DNA of 64,000 nucleotides from Pocillopora verrucosa (lineage: Eukaryota > Cnidaria > Anthozoa > Scleractinia > Pocilloporidae). The DNA lies in the NCBI RefSeq assembly GCF_036669915.1, contig NC_089317.1:5454411-5518410 (forward strand). The letters are read 5' to 3'. The number at the start of each line of letters is the position of its first letter. Positions within the stretch are counted from its first letter, which is position 1. The notes beneath the pieces are model-generated. The model saw only the letters and a program-made list of their open reading frames with translations. It was not told where the DNA came from and made no database searches. A program made the position numbers and the translations under genes. This document shows, piece by piece, positions 1 through 10,586 of the stretch.

Positions 1-330
1 GTGTTTAATCACTGTAGTTGATTGAAAGGGTCTTTTGTTTACCAAGCAGAGTTGACAATATTCAGAAGCGTATTCGCTTGGGTAAACAGACGTCTCGTTC
101 GCGCATTTGTCGTCCACTGTCTTCTCGTACCGTACACCAAGCTTGATCAATTCGTTGGTCGCCATTGAGGTTTTCATTTCACGCGTGAGTGCTGTTAGAT
201 CAGCAGTATGGACAGAACAATTCCAGTTACATCGAATTTCACTGCCGGAGCTGTAACTGTACGAGTTGTATGCAACGTGACTCAGAACAACCATAAAAAC
301 CACCAAACGAATTCGAGAAGTTGAAAGCAT
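1..330 (-). CDS. Polytopic membrane protein family, copy 0 (5' part only, cut by window edge)
   Basis: The reverse strand reads open from an ATG at 330 to the window edge, giving about 110 residues that align along their whole length with the N-terminus of the intact gene at 10587-12692. Visible features are a start MLSTSRIRLVVFMVVLSHVA, which acts as a hydrophobic signal peptide, then an ectodomain beginning with R-C-N-W-N-C, a CANE segment and a C-x-x-C-L-V-N-K segment, with cysteines in the same places as in the paralogues. The ATG was chosen because the same ATG context ends the shared upstream sequence in all three copies. No stop or frameshift is seen in the visible part. The rest lies outside the window, so intactness is unknown. 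The family is unrecognised; see the 10587 copy. Confidence 0.75.
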   Translation of the reverse strand, partial: MLSTSRIRLVVFMVVLSHVAYNSYSYSSGSEIRCNWNCSVHTADLTALTREMKTSMATNELIKLGVRYEKTVDDKCANETSVYPSEYASEYCQLCLVNKRPFQSTTVIKH

Positions 331-420
331 CCTTAAGGATCGATAGATGTCTACAACCGTCTAATTGAGGCTAAAGTTAGTAAAATATCAAATCCCCTCT
401 AAAACCAAAGTCGTGTTGAC

Positions 421-480
421 GGCTGCACAAGCGGATAAATTTGCCGAATCAACATTATTTACGCTCGCTTGCGCTTCAAG
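421..480 (-). promoter_or_regulatory. Conserved upstream element of the membrane-protein family (copy 0)
   Basis: On the minus strand this stretch reads GCGCAAGCGAGC, then TCGGCAAATTTATCCGCTTG about 90-140 bases before the ATG. The same two blocks, with few changes, precede the genes at 10587 and 16145. It could be core promoter or 5' UTR; I cannot distinguish these. Confidence 0.4.
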
Positions 481-530
481 AAAAGTCTACGTAATGCACT
501 AATTTGTAAATTGAAACTGAAAGTAAAATA

Positions 531-2668
531 ATATGACCGGAAGCAATAGGATAGTGAGGGGAGGGAGGGTGGGGGAAGAGTAGTTGTAGTTAGCGTAGAC
601 CACAGAGACAGACTGATGAAAACTGCCCAAATACATAAGGGTTCCTGTGGAATGAAAAATAATTTAAGTTAATGATTCTTATGTATATTCTCTTATCGAC
701 AACGATATTCGTCATCACAGTGGTCAAAATGCGTGACTATTGCGTGACACGTTGACGTAAGCAGCATTAAACCAAAACAGAGACACGAGTATGTAGAGAT
801 GCTTGTTACTGTTGTAGCCAGCTTCCCGGGCATTGCTTAGGTTTCGCCTGCTTATTTAGTCCGTTATAAATACTCGTGTCTGTGTTTTGGTTGTAGGACT
901 CCATCGCTTTAACGAGGAGCTTGTTTCTTCAACATCTGAGAGGAATCAGTTGTCCTCACGACAATTGTTACTTGTCCCTGACTTCTTTTAAGCCTACTTT
1001 TAATGTTTTGGGCATCCCTAGAGGAGGGTCTCAATAGCGTAATAGCTTTTACAGCTAATGGTAAAAATTTTAGCCAATTTACAGCTAACAGGTGAGATCT
1101 TTTCATTGCGGTCGCCCAAAACGCTGTGACGGCGGTTTCGAATTGTTTTGGTATCCACCTACCAAATAGGAGGCAATTTGAAATTTGATTTACCTATATT
1201 TTTGTTGTCTTTTAGCTGTCATGTATAACAGTTCAAATAAATATGTTAAGAACAAATAATGTTGTGTTTTCGATTTAGAATTAAAAGAAGAGCGGTTCCC
1301 GATCCTTAGTGAAAAGGGTATCCCTTCCCAGATTGATGAGAGCCATTCCCCATACCTGCATTCAACAGATCCAAATAAATTGTTTACGTACCCTCGCAGT
1401 CATTACAAGATTTGGAGGAGGGAATTTTCAAGTCTCTCGTGAATCCTGTTCAATGTCGTACTCCTGGTGGAATATTGTCATATTTTCCTGTTTACACATC
1501 CTATTTTGTAGTCGTTATTCTTATCTCCATTATACTCAGAAGATCACAGTCATATGAACTATGCAAACAAATATTGCTTCTCAACTACAGTCTTCGTGTC
1601 TGATTTAAGAAACACCAAAATTCTCAGGGATATTTGTATGTCGTAAACTACTAGGGAAGAATTTTATTTGAAATATCACAGTTGTTTACCTTTACCTTAG
1701 CATAGAAAAGATTAATTAACTCAGTGATATACCAGCAGGTGCCCTTTCCCAATGAGGCTGCCTGCAGTGTTTTCAATTTGTGGACACATTTTTATTAACC
1801 GTACTGCAGTGAAGTTGGAACAAATTATAAAAAGCTTAGAGTGTGCAATATTTCTACGGCAGAATTGAAAATTAAACCACTGATTACTCTTCGATGCTGG
1901 GTCTTTTTACACAAATGCTTGTGAAAGCGAGGCTTTGATGTATACCTTCGCCGAGGGTATACCTCACTACCGGAGAAGTTTCTGTTGATGGGCATAATCA
2001 TATAGCCAATACTCAGCATCCTTGGATGGTAACTAAAGAAGCCTCAAGTCAATAACTGGCCGTAACAGTGGCAAGATATATATATCCAACTATTTCTTAA
2101 ACATGTATTGTAATGTTTTATAGATTCTGTTTATAATTGATAATAGATTCTCTGTAATGGAAATGCTTGATGTGAAGTTATTACACATTTGCATTTAACC
2201 TTTGTTTCTCGTCAAGTGGGGCAAGGCCAACACGCAATAGAAGTAAACAGCACACCATACTTGGTGATCAATAAGCGCAGCGAAACTTGGTTTTTGTGAT
2301 ACAATATGCCTTAAAAAAAATTAAGCCATTGTCTCTGAATTTTGTCTAATAAACCCACAGAACATCGATCACTAGTTATGTTACGATCATTTCGTCTTTA
2401 TCTTTCATTTTTCAACTGTTTCTTCATCGTCAATTAACGAGGTTTTCCAGAAAACTGTAAACCAACATTTCTTGTACTGAAAAAAAAAAGAAGCGTGGAC
2501 AAGTAACCTCGTTTTGCTACAGCTCCTTTACCAGGGAAAACCAGGAACTCGGCTTAATGCCATATAAACATTAGAAAAAGCAAACTTAAGTTTTATTTCT
2601 TCACCTTTGGTAATCATCCCAAAAGAACTTTCGAAAGAGCATGCACACAACTGATACCTATTAGAGTA
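531..2668. other. No supported gene; AT-rich intergenic DNA
   Basis: Only short open frames are present. A frame at 1412-1603 encodes a hydrophobic run (YFVVVILISIILRR), but it has no recognisable relatives in the window and no clear start or splice context, so I do not call it. A GC-rich 'ggagggaggg' run lies near 558-575. I see no repeat shared with the rest of the window here. Confidence 0.5.
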
Positions 2669-2914
2669 ATGATCTGCAAATTGTTGTTAAGAATGACGTT
2701 TTTCTTGGCTTTGTTAGCTCAGTTTTTCTTTTTCTCTATCGAAACCAGCATTAATTCTGAACCTGCTAAAAGATTTCTCCTAACGGTACTGAGTGGTTCA
2801 TTGCCCAAAATAATTGAGATATTTCAATCTGCAAGGCAGAAAAATATTGAAGCTCGTAAAATTTTTCATAGGTACAAGAAGATCATGACAGTTAAGACTG
2901 AAGGGGTTATTTAA
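2669..2914 (+). pseudogene. C-terminal relic of the polytopic membrane protein family
   Basis: An 81-codon frame aligns with the last two membrane segments and following tail of the 701-aa protein at 10587-12692. Both have a hydrophobic stretch, then a short polar loop, then L-L-T-x-L-S-G-S-L-P-K-I-x-E-I-F, matching LLTFFTLSLPKIVAIYI in the intact copy, followed by a basic helix (Q-K-N-I-E-A-R-K). Nothing of the N-terminal or central part is visible upstream, so this is a fragment rather than a gene. It is more divergent than the other copies, which suggests an older duplicate. Confidence 0.55.
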
Positions 2915-3527
2915 CATTGCGCGTTATGGTTGGCCTGTTTCGGCATTTACGAGTGAGTTCAGTAAGGCATTCCCCGGTGTATGGGATGTGTGGTCATAGA
3001 CTTTCGTTTCGTTGTCAATATTGAGCCACTGAAACATAGACTGATGATGTTGACAATCAACGTTAAGTGCACATTTTGGACGGGGCATTTGATTGAAACA
3101 GAGAAAGATAGAAAAGAAGACAGCGAAAGAAAAGAAGAAAGAAAAAGAGAAATAAATAAAGAAAAATGAAAGAAAGTAAGACGAAATAGATCAAAGATGC
3201 AATAGATATGTTTATAGATATTTTTGTCTGCAGCTTGCGAATATGTCTGTTATAGATGTTGCAAGATGATATATGTAAATGTAAATGTAAATGTTTTCAA
3301 GCATTCTCTTTTGTGGAAGAGGAGTAATTTTCGACAATGATTTCAGCATAATTTACACAAAGTGAATTAAAAATCTGATAGCAATTTCAAATTTCTTTGA
3401 GACACTCAATCTTAAACTATCATATGGGTCTGGAAAATAGGAAATATGGTCAACATTGACAAGTAACGAGTAGATTTACCTATCCGTTTAGATAAGATCG
3501 TATGCAGTCACATGACCATCGGCCATA
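2915..3527. other. No gene seen; low-complexity patches
   Basis: The stretch holds a purine-rich run around 3105-3180 (GAAA/AAAG-rich) and three tandem copies of AAATGT near 3275-3292. I see no coding or RNA signal. Confidence 0.4.
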
Positions 3528-3600
3528 TTTCTTGTTGAAATAAGAGTGCTCAGTGTGACTAAACTTTAGTCACACTGAGCACTCTTATTTCAACAAGAAA
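3528..3600. repeat. Near-perfect 73-bp hairpin (36-bp arms, 1-nt loop)
   Basis: Bases 3528-3563 are the exact reverse complement of 3565-3600, with a single C at 3564 between them. The arms run from TTTCTTGTTGAAATAAGAG to GTGACTAAA. This is either a fold-back transposon remnant or an inversion junction. The tiny loop also raises the chance of a sequencing or assembly fold-back artefact. Confidence 0.9.
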
Positions 3601-4130
3601 ACTGGTAAAGGTAACAATGATTTCTCGTGCAATTTGGTGTTCATAGGCAAGAGTAACTTGTTTCAAAGAAAACACAATTGAACGAGTCCGTAGGGCAAGT
3701 GCAATTTGTAGTCTTTGAAAAATTTACAAGTGCTTATTACATCAAATTGCACAAGAATTGATGTCGTTACTTGTTAATAATGTACATGAGAAAACATCAC
3801 GGAGTCATGACAGACGTAAATTTTGAAAGCGTGCAAGTGCTATTTGTAATTTGCACTTGTGTTACAACTTTGCACTCGTATTACACGAGAATACACTCAT
3901 TTTAAGCCAATCAGAAGCGCGTAATTTTTTTCAAGTATTTCAATATATGCAATATAGTGTTGTATCAATATGGTGGTTATGCCATTATGTGCTTTTGTGA
4001 AGCCCTTTGCAATGTTATTAATCGTTATAATATACATCTCTTTATGTAATGGTTAACGCTTTAGACACCAAGATTGATGGTATCACATTTCTCTTCATAA
4101 TATTCTTGACAAGTAAAGATTATGAGAATC
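3601..4130 (+). repeat. Family-associated repeat, copy L1
   Basis: This stretch shares long stretches with 12885-13420 and 18435-18960. Common blocks are GTGCAATTTGGTGTT, 'gtaatttgcacttgtgttac' and TGTTACACGAGAAT, followed by CTTTAGAC-CCAAGATTGATTG. In the other two places it directly follows a copy of the membrane-protein gene, so this copy marks a block whose gene has decayed or been lost. I see no coding capacity. Confidence 0.7.
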
Positions 4131-4400
4131 TAAGAAGTGATCACCGATACTCTCGTGTTGAACGCTGGTACATTTCTCCTCGCTTCGCTTACTTCACTTG
4201 AAAACATCATACTCTGCCTGAGTGCCTGTTCTAGCTGCTGCAGGTCGCTGTTGCCTTCGTTCGGTTCACTCTTCTTTGATTTCTCCGGCTTATGTTCCCG
4301 CGGAAAATCTAGCAGTAAACCGCTTTCGGCGCCTTCGGGTATTTCCATTTCGTTCGTCGACTCATCCCAAGCAGGATGCAGTATATTTTTCCAAAATTAT
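4130..4400 (-). other. GC-rich exon-like open frame of unknown identity
   Basis: The minus strand is open for about 85 codons, from near 4400 to a stop at 4130. Its base composition is distinctly richer in GC than its surroundings. The predicted peptide is charged and soluble-looking, with segments such as PEGAESGLLLDFPREHKPEK and a helix LQQLEQALRQSMMF. It sits between the L1 repeat and the ABCC exon relic and is absent from the corresponding places in the other duplicated blocks, so it is an insertion. It could be an exon of a captured gene. I do not recognise it. Confidence 0.3.
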
Positions 4401-4403
4401 TAC

Positions 4404-4482
4404 CCTAAATTTTTGCCTCCTTCAGTCATGGGACGTAAAAGACCCTCTTCCAGTCCTGACGCAAAGTTCTTCAAATGACTTA
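4404..4482 (-). pseudogene. Relic of an ABCC transporter exon (copy 1)
   Basis: On the minus strand this matches the second half of the exon at 21259-21093, with residues [20 protein letters not shown]. The 5' splice-site context is altered (TTAGGGTAAT instead of TTAAGGTAAT). Sequence past 4482 stops matching the exon, so it is truncated in mid-exon. It is an isolated fragment inside a duplicated block and cannot be functional on its own. Confidence 0.7.
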
Positions 4483-5500
4483 TGCAAAAGGAACTAATAG
4501 CTTGATTTTCAAAGTGTTCACTTACAAATAGCTTCTCTTGTATCCAATTTTATGCAAACCTTTTATGATAAGATTTCTTTACGGCCGGGAAAACAAAGAA
4601 CCTACAAAAATTTGCAAAATCAGCTCCAAAGGTGAGGCTTTGTTGTTCAGTCGGTAAAGACACTAAAACTAGAAGTTTTAAAACTTTAAAACTTTAAACT
4701 TTTCTAAGCTTGTTTTACCTCATTTGTTCAACTGGAAATCGCTTATGAAGATTTCATGACTCACGGTTTAGTAACAACACCGAGATAACTCAAGCAATTA
4801 ATGTTTGATAGCAATGACTGTAATGGTCATGAATGCTGATTACCGGAGGTTGAATCAGCAAAGCGCAAGATGCCAGTACGATGGCAACTGCTCTCACCGA
4901 CTTTATGGATCAAAATAATCCAACCTCAAGGATTAACCTTCCTTCTATTGCGATTTGAATCGAATGAACAACCAGCCCCTCAGCAAATTAGTACTCGCCA
5001 AACCGGCCAGAAATATAGTAAGCCCTTTGTTGTGACGGCAAAGATGACCAGCCAATTCAAAAGGATTGTGGGAAGGACTCTGTGTAATCATCTGGCCAGG
5101 CGATAACACGATGCCAACTAGATAACGACATTCTTTTTTTTGCCGACTATCAAGAAGTTCTTCCTTGGGGATGCAAATACAAAATTTCACCACCTGAAAA
5201 TTTCTAGAATTATGCAGCTGGTGAAAACAGAAGATGAAAGGTTGTTTTCAATGATGCATTTGCATCGAAGACGGTAGCCTGCTCCAGTCTTCCAGTCGGT
5301 AAAACGGAGCGCGATATTAAAGAATTACGCACAATCAAAACATTCCTCCCTTTTTCGCCCCCATCCAAGCTTCCCGCTCTTTTCGCTCTTCCACCACTAT
5401 AATGCTTTTAATTTTACTATTGGGTTTCGTTTAATAGTGTTCCACCAACTGAACGCCTAGAAAAAGCTAAGGAGATAGATGCCAAATTGTGTGTTACAAG
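4483..5500. repeat. Segmental duplicate shared with 14790-15900
   Basis: Long matches include 'ctaatagcttgattttcaaa', TCGCTTATGAAGATTTCATG, CGATTTGAATCGAATGAACA and CCAACTGAACGCCTAG. The order is the same as in the block after the intact membrane-protein gene. No coding frame is conserved between the copies, so I treat it as noncoding duplicated DNA. Confidence 0.65.
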
Positions 5501-5972
5501 CGTCAGTAAGTCTTGCGACAATCTAGTCTAAATCCAGGATACGAATTATGTCCACCCACTGAATTACTCTTCGATATTTTTTCATCGAGAGTAATTAATC
5601 AAAAAGTAGTGTGCATGTAAGTTTTGCGGCCGTGGGTATTTTGTGATGGAACTTAACTAATACAATTTAAAAAAAAATCAAAATTGCTGTGGCGCCTATG
5701 GGTCACCATATTATGATGGAACAGTTGTGAAGACAAAACACCCACTCAAAGTTTCATAACAGAGCCGCAGTTTTACTTGGGAATAAATGAAGCTATTCAC
5801 GCGCACCTTGTTATCTTGCCTTTAATTCTGTTAAAAGAACACTGCTTCTTGTAGTTTTAAGTAAGAGATAAATACCGAAAACGGAGGTAATAATTCATAT
5901 ACATCCCGAGGGCGGTAGGGCCGAGGGATGTCTCTGGATTAATACCGACGTATTGATTCTGTTTTAGACGGC
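5501..5972. other. No gene seen
   Basis: AT-rich DNA with a palindromic patch near 5905-5935 (ATCCCGAGGGCGGTAGGGCC, then GAGGGATG). The far right may hold a few decayed codons of the recombinase-like relic that begins at 5973. Confidence 0.35.
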
Positions 5973-6137
5973 TTGGTAGCTAGTGATGAGCCTGCTCCAC
6001 GAAATTCGTGTGTGGAAGAATTAAAGCAAGTAGTGACTGAGGAAAGCATCAAGCATGGACGGACGGACCCATCGGATTTCCCAGAAGCAGTAAGGAAGAT
6101 TTTGATCGTCGACGATGAAGAACTTGAGAAGAGGAAG

Positions 6138-6168
<31 letters not shown>

Positions 6169-6326
6169 GTACATCGTGGGCAGTTCGTACCTGGTCTGAA
6201 TGGGCAGTGGAGCGAAACAGAATGATCGCAATCAAAGGTGAAAGTAGAATTACACTTCTCCAAGTCAATCCTGATATTCTCAATATCACTGACAACGAGG
6301 AACTTAATTTTTGGCTGAGAAAATTG

Positions 6327-6361
<35 letters not shown>

Positions 6362-6529
6362 TGTTTACCCGCCAGACACTCTTTATCAACTTTGCTGTGA
6401 TCTTCAGCGACACAAGCGAGACAATGGTCAGCCTGAAATAAACTCCTCCTCGATCCCTCATTTGAGCACTTTCAGGACTGTCTAGACGCCAAGATGAAAC
6501 GTTTAACTGGCATGGGTATAGAATCGAAT

Positions 6530-6563
<34 letters not shown>

Positions 6564-6694
6564 GAAACAAGCTTTGGAATCTCGGGCTGTTAGGAGACTC
6601 GTTACCGAGAGTTCTGTTGGATACCATGGTTTTTCTAACTGAAAAAACTTTTCCCTTCGAAGCAGAAAAGAGCACCGTAACTTAAAATTCATTT

Positions 6695-6738
<44 letters not shown>

Positions 6739-6900
6739 GTTTAGCGGATTAAAGCATCCATCCTTCAAGCCAAAGCGAATCGAAGACTATGCAAACAGCG
6801 GTACATCTGAACGCTTTTTATTTCAGCTGTATAAGGAATATGTATCCGAGTGTCCTGAGTTGGCGATGGTGAAAAATGTGTTGTACTTAACTCCAAAACG
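5973..6900 (+). pseudogene. Degenerate tyrosine-recombinase-like gene (KIAA1958/ZMYM/QRICH1 type), N-terminal and central part
   Basis: A 170-codon frame carries the signature of the DUF3504-type family of KIAA1958, QRICH1 and ZMYM2-4, which is related to Crypton tyrosine recombinases: R-x-S-T-S-W-A-V-R-T-W-S-E-W, then NxEELNFWLRKLVVEVRKK and YPPDTLYQLCCDLQRH. Near 6446 the frame shifts by one base; the new frame reads PSFEHFQDCLDAKMKRLTGM and EDExNKLWNLGLLG, then shifts again. At 6760-6890 another frame gives FKPKRIEDYAN and LYKEYVSECPE, as expected for the next part of this family. With several frameshifts it is not a working gene. The matching C-terminus is at 8893-9291, separated by an insertion. 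Family assignment is from memory of conserved segments. Confidence 0.7.
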
Positions 6901-7436
6901 CGTATTTAAGCATTCAGATCATGGTAAGTCGATAACGCAACAAATGAACAGAGTTTTATCAAATGACGTGGCTTAAGAGAGGATGTCAGCATCCATCCAA
7001 CAAATTTGAAATTTTTGGCAAGTCGCCCCAAATTTTTTTTCTCTCCTACTTTCATATTTTGAAGCCTAATATGTCCTGATAATTGTGGTGTATTTTTTTG
7101 TGAAAATATATTTTAGTTTCCGAGAAATTATTTTTTTCGTTCGATATGACAGAATCTACTGAGCTTCTAACTTTTAAAAGACAAAAGGATGGTTATAAAG
7201 TTACTGTAAAGATTTCTTTCTGTATTTGTGTTGTTCTATCGTGAGACGAACTCAAAGTCCGGAAAAATTCGCTTGCTAGCGACTATGAAATATACATGGT
7301 ATGCCTACTTGTCGCCACCGTTTATTGGCATGAACCCCTACAATTTGTCAAAAAAAATCTAACATAACACAAGCTACATACTGATCTAGCTAATTGATCT
7401 ACTGTATAAGCGTCTCAGCTTATATGCTAACATGGA
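6901..7436. other. No gene seen inside the interrupted recombinase relic
   Basis: AT-rich, with no open frame of note. It lies between the two parts of the recombinase-like relic and so belongs to the inserted or decayed middle. Confidence 0.35.
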
Positions 7437-7783
7437 GATTTGCTGTTCATTTAGTTATCGAGAAGACCGACGTTGCATATCTCAGGTCGTTCCCTTGCGT
7501 AGTTGTAAAAAAGACATTTCAAGTCACTTGCGGAGATCCAGAAACTGAAGTTGATCTTATTTTGTCGCGTGCCGGCATCTTCGAGACGCCAAAAGATACC
7601 GATGATTTCACAATTTTCCCCACTCATAGATCAAATCTCGGTGATTCCATTAGTAGATGTAGAGTGCCTAAAGAAGTGTACGGCCTTGTTAAAGGTAGGG
7701 TTACTTCGATTCCAAAGGCCGATTGGGAAATTGGAAAGCGTGTACCACAGATAGTACGCAAGATGTCTGGAAAATTCATTTAA
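7437..7783 (+). other. Exon-like open frame with an HR-x-x-LG / C-R-x-P pattern; unknown
   Basis: After a possible acceptor (TGTTCATTTAG) the frame reads open to a stop at 7783. The later part has an arrangement T-I-x-P-T-H-R-x-x-L-G-D followed by C-R-V-P-K and a basic tail, which reminds me of a cysteine/histidine-containing module repeated in uncharacterised cnidarian proteins. That resemblance is weak and from memory. It lies in the DNA interrupting the recombinase relic, so it may be part of an inserted element. No start codon or second exon can be assigned. Confidence 0.3.
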
Positions 7784-8159
7784 CCTGGCTAGTTACCACC
7801 TTGTGCAAAATTATGCGTCCCGTCATACTTAGGTCTCGATTGGGAATTGGTCAATAGGTTACAAAAAATTCAGACAGAAGCGAAGTTTTCAATACTAATG
7901 TCTGAACACTTGGTGGGCTTCCCGCCGTCTGGCGGGACGCGTAATTATGCACACAGTGGTAAAGGGCCTTTCCACACTAGCTACCAGACACTGACAAAAC
8001 TTTTTTCTCTTCACCGAAAATCACATCAAAGTTTGTCCTTGCTAAATTTCAAGTGCGCTACACGTATCAGCATCCCTCGGGGAACCCCTATACATAAGAT
8101 GAAATAATTATAAAAGGTACCTGAGTCTTATCCGTGTGGGAGTAACAACAACTGATGTC

Positions 8160-8815
8160 TGATGCATCCTCACGACAAACATCCTCACCCATTTCCGATC
8201 GACTCCTCCCCCTCCCACCTTGTCAGCATATAAAAACAAAAGGTGTGATTTGCCAACTACAAGCCGTCAATCTCACCTCATAAAATTCACGTGAATTAGT
8301 TATTTACTTATAAAAACTTTAAAGCACTGATCTGTCAGCTTGACAAAGCTGTACTTTTTTTTGTTTTGTTCGTCTTGACATAATTTGGTGGGGATTAAAA
8401 TAACAGTACGTCTGCATTTGTTAAACAGACTATTCAAGTGCATTCAGAACTCGATGTGTGCACTTCTAGTGTATTGAGTATTCTTTTGTAACATAGCCAA
8501 AGATCTTGCGATATCCACTGTTCAAGCCTTTTTTTCTTTTCAAAGAGGCATCAGAATTATTTTCATGTCAAATTTGCAGTAATTAGTAAACTGCTTGCGT
8601 GTCACCCTTTGTTTTTGAGGTGTCCGACCAAGTATGACTGAAAATGGCAACTCGCTTTGATAGGAATCCTTTTGTTGTTGCTTCTTACTTCCTGAAATTA
8701 TCACTTGAAATTCGCTCGGTAATATAAAAAAAAAAACAACGCGAGTAATACATATATATTCAAATTTTTTCATCACATAAAAAGTTGTAGGGTCTGATAG
8801 CATCTTAGGGACGGA
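8160..8815 (+). repeat. Arm of a ~650-bp inverted duplication (partner 22497-23165)
   Basis: Read in reverse complement, this stretch matches 22497-23165 nearly from end to end. Matches include ACAAAAGGTGTGATTTGCCA, TTCACGTGAATT, TTTGATAGGAATCC and CATCACATAAAAAGTTGTAG. Both copies abut the same MITE terminal sequence (TTAGGGACGGACCATTAGA). No coding frame is kept. Confidence 0.8.
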
Positions 8816-8880
8816 CCATTAGATTTTTGATTGAGGTGGGGTTGTTGGGGGGGTTGGGCGACAACCCCCCAAAAAATTAG
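8809..8880 (+). mobile_element. One end of the TTAGGGACGGACCATTAGA MITE-like element
   Basis: The terminal sequence of the element at 22205-22500 occurs here once, followed by a short G-rich then C-rich stretch (GGGGGGTTGGG ... CAACCCCCC). No second terminus is present, so this copy is truncated or internally deleted. Confidence 0.6.
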
Positions 8881-8892
8881 CTCTGAAAAGAA

Positions 8893-9291
8893 ATGTGTTC
8901 TTTTTTTATTTTGCATTTTGGTATGGAAATTCTGCAGTGGGTCATAACATGCTTGAAGGAACTGTGAAAAGGCTTTGCAAAGTCGAAGAAATCGAGGGCC
9001 AATTCACCAAGCACAGCCGGCCGTGCAACAACAAAAACTCGAGCACTGAAAAAGGGAATTCCAGATAAGTTTGTTATGCAGCGTACCGGGCATAGAGATG
9101 ATAGGTCTTTGCAAAAATATGAACTCCCGGAAACTTCAACTAAGATTGAGTTTTCAAAAGCTTTCGATGGTAGTGAAGCCGTGTCACTGTCTGATTCCAT
9201 TGTTAGTGAAAAGGCGCCATTAAAGCGTGAAGTCGAGCTGCAAGAAGAAATCACTTGTAAATTGTCTAATCTCGAAAGACTGGAAACTTAA
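8893..9291 (+). pseudogene. Degenerate tyrosine-recombinase-like gene, C-terminal part
   Basis: In one frame the DNA encodes M-L-E-G-T-V-K-R-L-C-K, then I-E-G-Q-F-T-K-H-S, the region that precedes the catalytic R in this family; it breaks at a stop near 9066. In the adjacent frame it continues with QRTGHRDDRSLQKYELPE, the H-x-x-R...Y end of the catalytic domain, then a charged tail ending at 9291. The order and spacing fit the C-terminus of the recombinase-like relic starting at 5973. Small deletions remove part of the arginine motif (the expected R-A-T after H-S-L). It is a pseudogene. Confidence 0.65.
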
Positions 9292-10440
9292 TTGAAAAGA
9301 AACATTTATTTTCTTTCTATATCGTTTGTAGTAAGGTACATTTGTCGGAAATTTAGGCTGAAATTTGTCAAAAGGAAGAATTTGATGTTCTCAGGAAGAA
9401 CAAGGATCAACTGAGTAATTGGAAAGTAAATAATTGATGAGGGATTAATATGTAGAAATTCTAATAAATTCTTCGCTTCAGGTATTTATTTGTATAAATT
9501 CCTGAAATGAGGGATCTATACAGATAAATCCCTCATTTACAATCAAATTTAATTCATCAGCTCTTCCCTGCTACATTATCAAGCCCTCCCCGGACTTTCA
9601 GTTAGTTAATATTCAAGAGGGTAGTAAGTTAAATAAAGGTTGCTGAATAACGAAAGAAAAGTTGTGCATCATGAAATATTAGAATTTAAAAAAATTAACA
9701 CTCGTTTTCGCAGTACTATAATTGAGGATGGCTTCTTTCGAACAATTCTCCTTGTTGATAAAAGATGGGGATATGGGTCACATAAGTTAAACATTGCCCA
9801 AAATTTTGTAAAACAAATAACACATTTTTGACGTTGTGCTACCTATTTTTAAATCATCTTCTCCTGTTAAACCAAATATTAACTATCTTAGATATAACGT
9901 CGTCAAAGAAAGAACATTACTTGCTAATTTTAAATTGTATTATTAGTTATTTTCCCATGCTTTGATTTGTGAAACTGTACCCTGGAATCACGAGAAAAAC
10001 ATTGTCATTTATACAAAGTATTTTTTTTTATCTCTTTGAATTAAGAACAATTTTATCATGACTTTCGTTACACATAGAATGCACCAAAGACAGAAATAAC
10101 AGTAAGATTTTACGATCTAAAAGACCGCAAAAAGGAATGAAAAAATGATGATAAGTTTAAGAGCCCATTCAGTGATAAACCAGCTTCAAATATTCCTTCA
10201 GGCATAAGGATTTTTCCACAGCGAATTGGGAACCAAGCACATTTACCTTTTTATCTTTCCCCTTCTTTCGTTAACAATTTCATTAAATTAAAAAGTACAA
10301 CTAATCCACGTTCTGTTTTAATTTACACAATATTATTTGCAGGAGCCTCCTGCATTTACGCAATTTCAGGAATTATCCCATCCGCCCTTAGTTATCTGAA
10401 ACCGTTCCCATCAACTCATTTGCTTCCGGTCATTCATTTC
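9292..10440. other. Intergenic DNA before the intact membrane-protein gene
   Basis: AT-rich, with short direct and inverted copies of ATAAATCCCTCATTT / AATGAGGGAT around 9435-9540. No coding or RNA signal is seen. Confidence 0.4.
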
Positions 10441-10560
10441 TAAATTTAACTATTGCGTGAACATTTATCAAAACGCAAGCGAGCAACTCGGCGAATTCAT
10501 CCGCTTGTGCAGTCATTGCAAACCTTGCAAATCATCAAAACGGTAGTCTCGTTTACACAG
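10441..10560 (+). promoter_or_regulatory. Conserved upstream region of the intact membrane-protein gene
   Basis: The blocks TAAATTTAACTAT-GCGTGAACATTTATCA and GGCGAATTCATCCGCTTG (each with a few differences) are shared with 15965-16060 before copy 2 and, in part, with 421-480 before copy 0. They lie 30-150 bases before the ATG. I see no clear TATA box. Confidence 0.45.
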
Positions 10561-10586
10561 TTTTGGACATCTATCAATCCTTGAGG

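Noticed and set aside
1309-1603. Overlapping hydrophobic open frames as a membrane gene
   Set aside because: There is no paralogue in the window, no convincing start or splice context and two competing frames.
6021-6692. 223-codon minus-strand frame
   Set aside because: It is the shadow of the recombinase-like relic on the plus strand, whose family motifs are clear.
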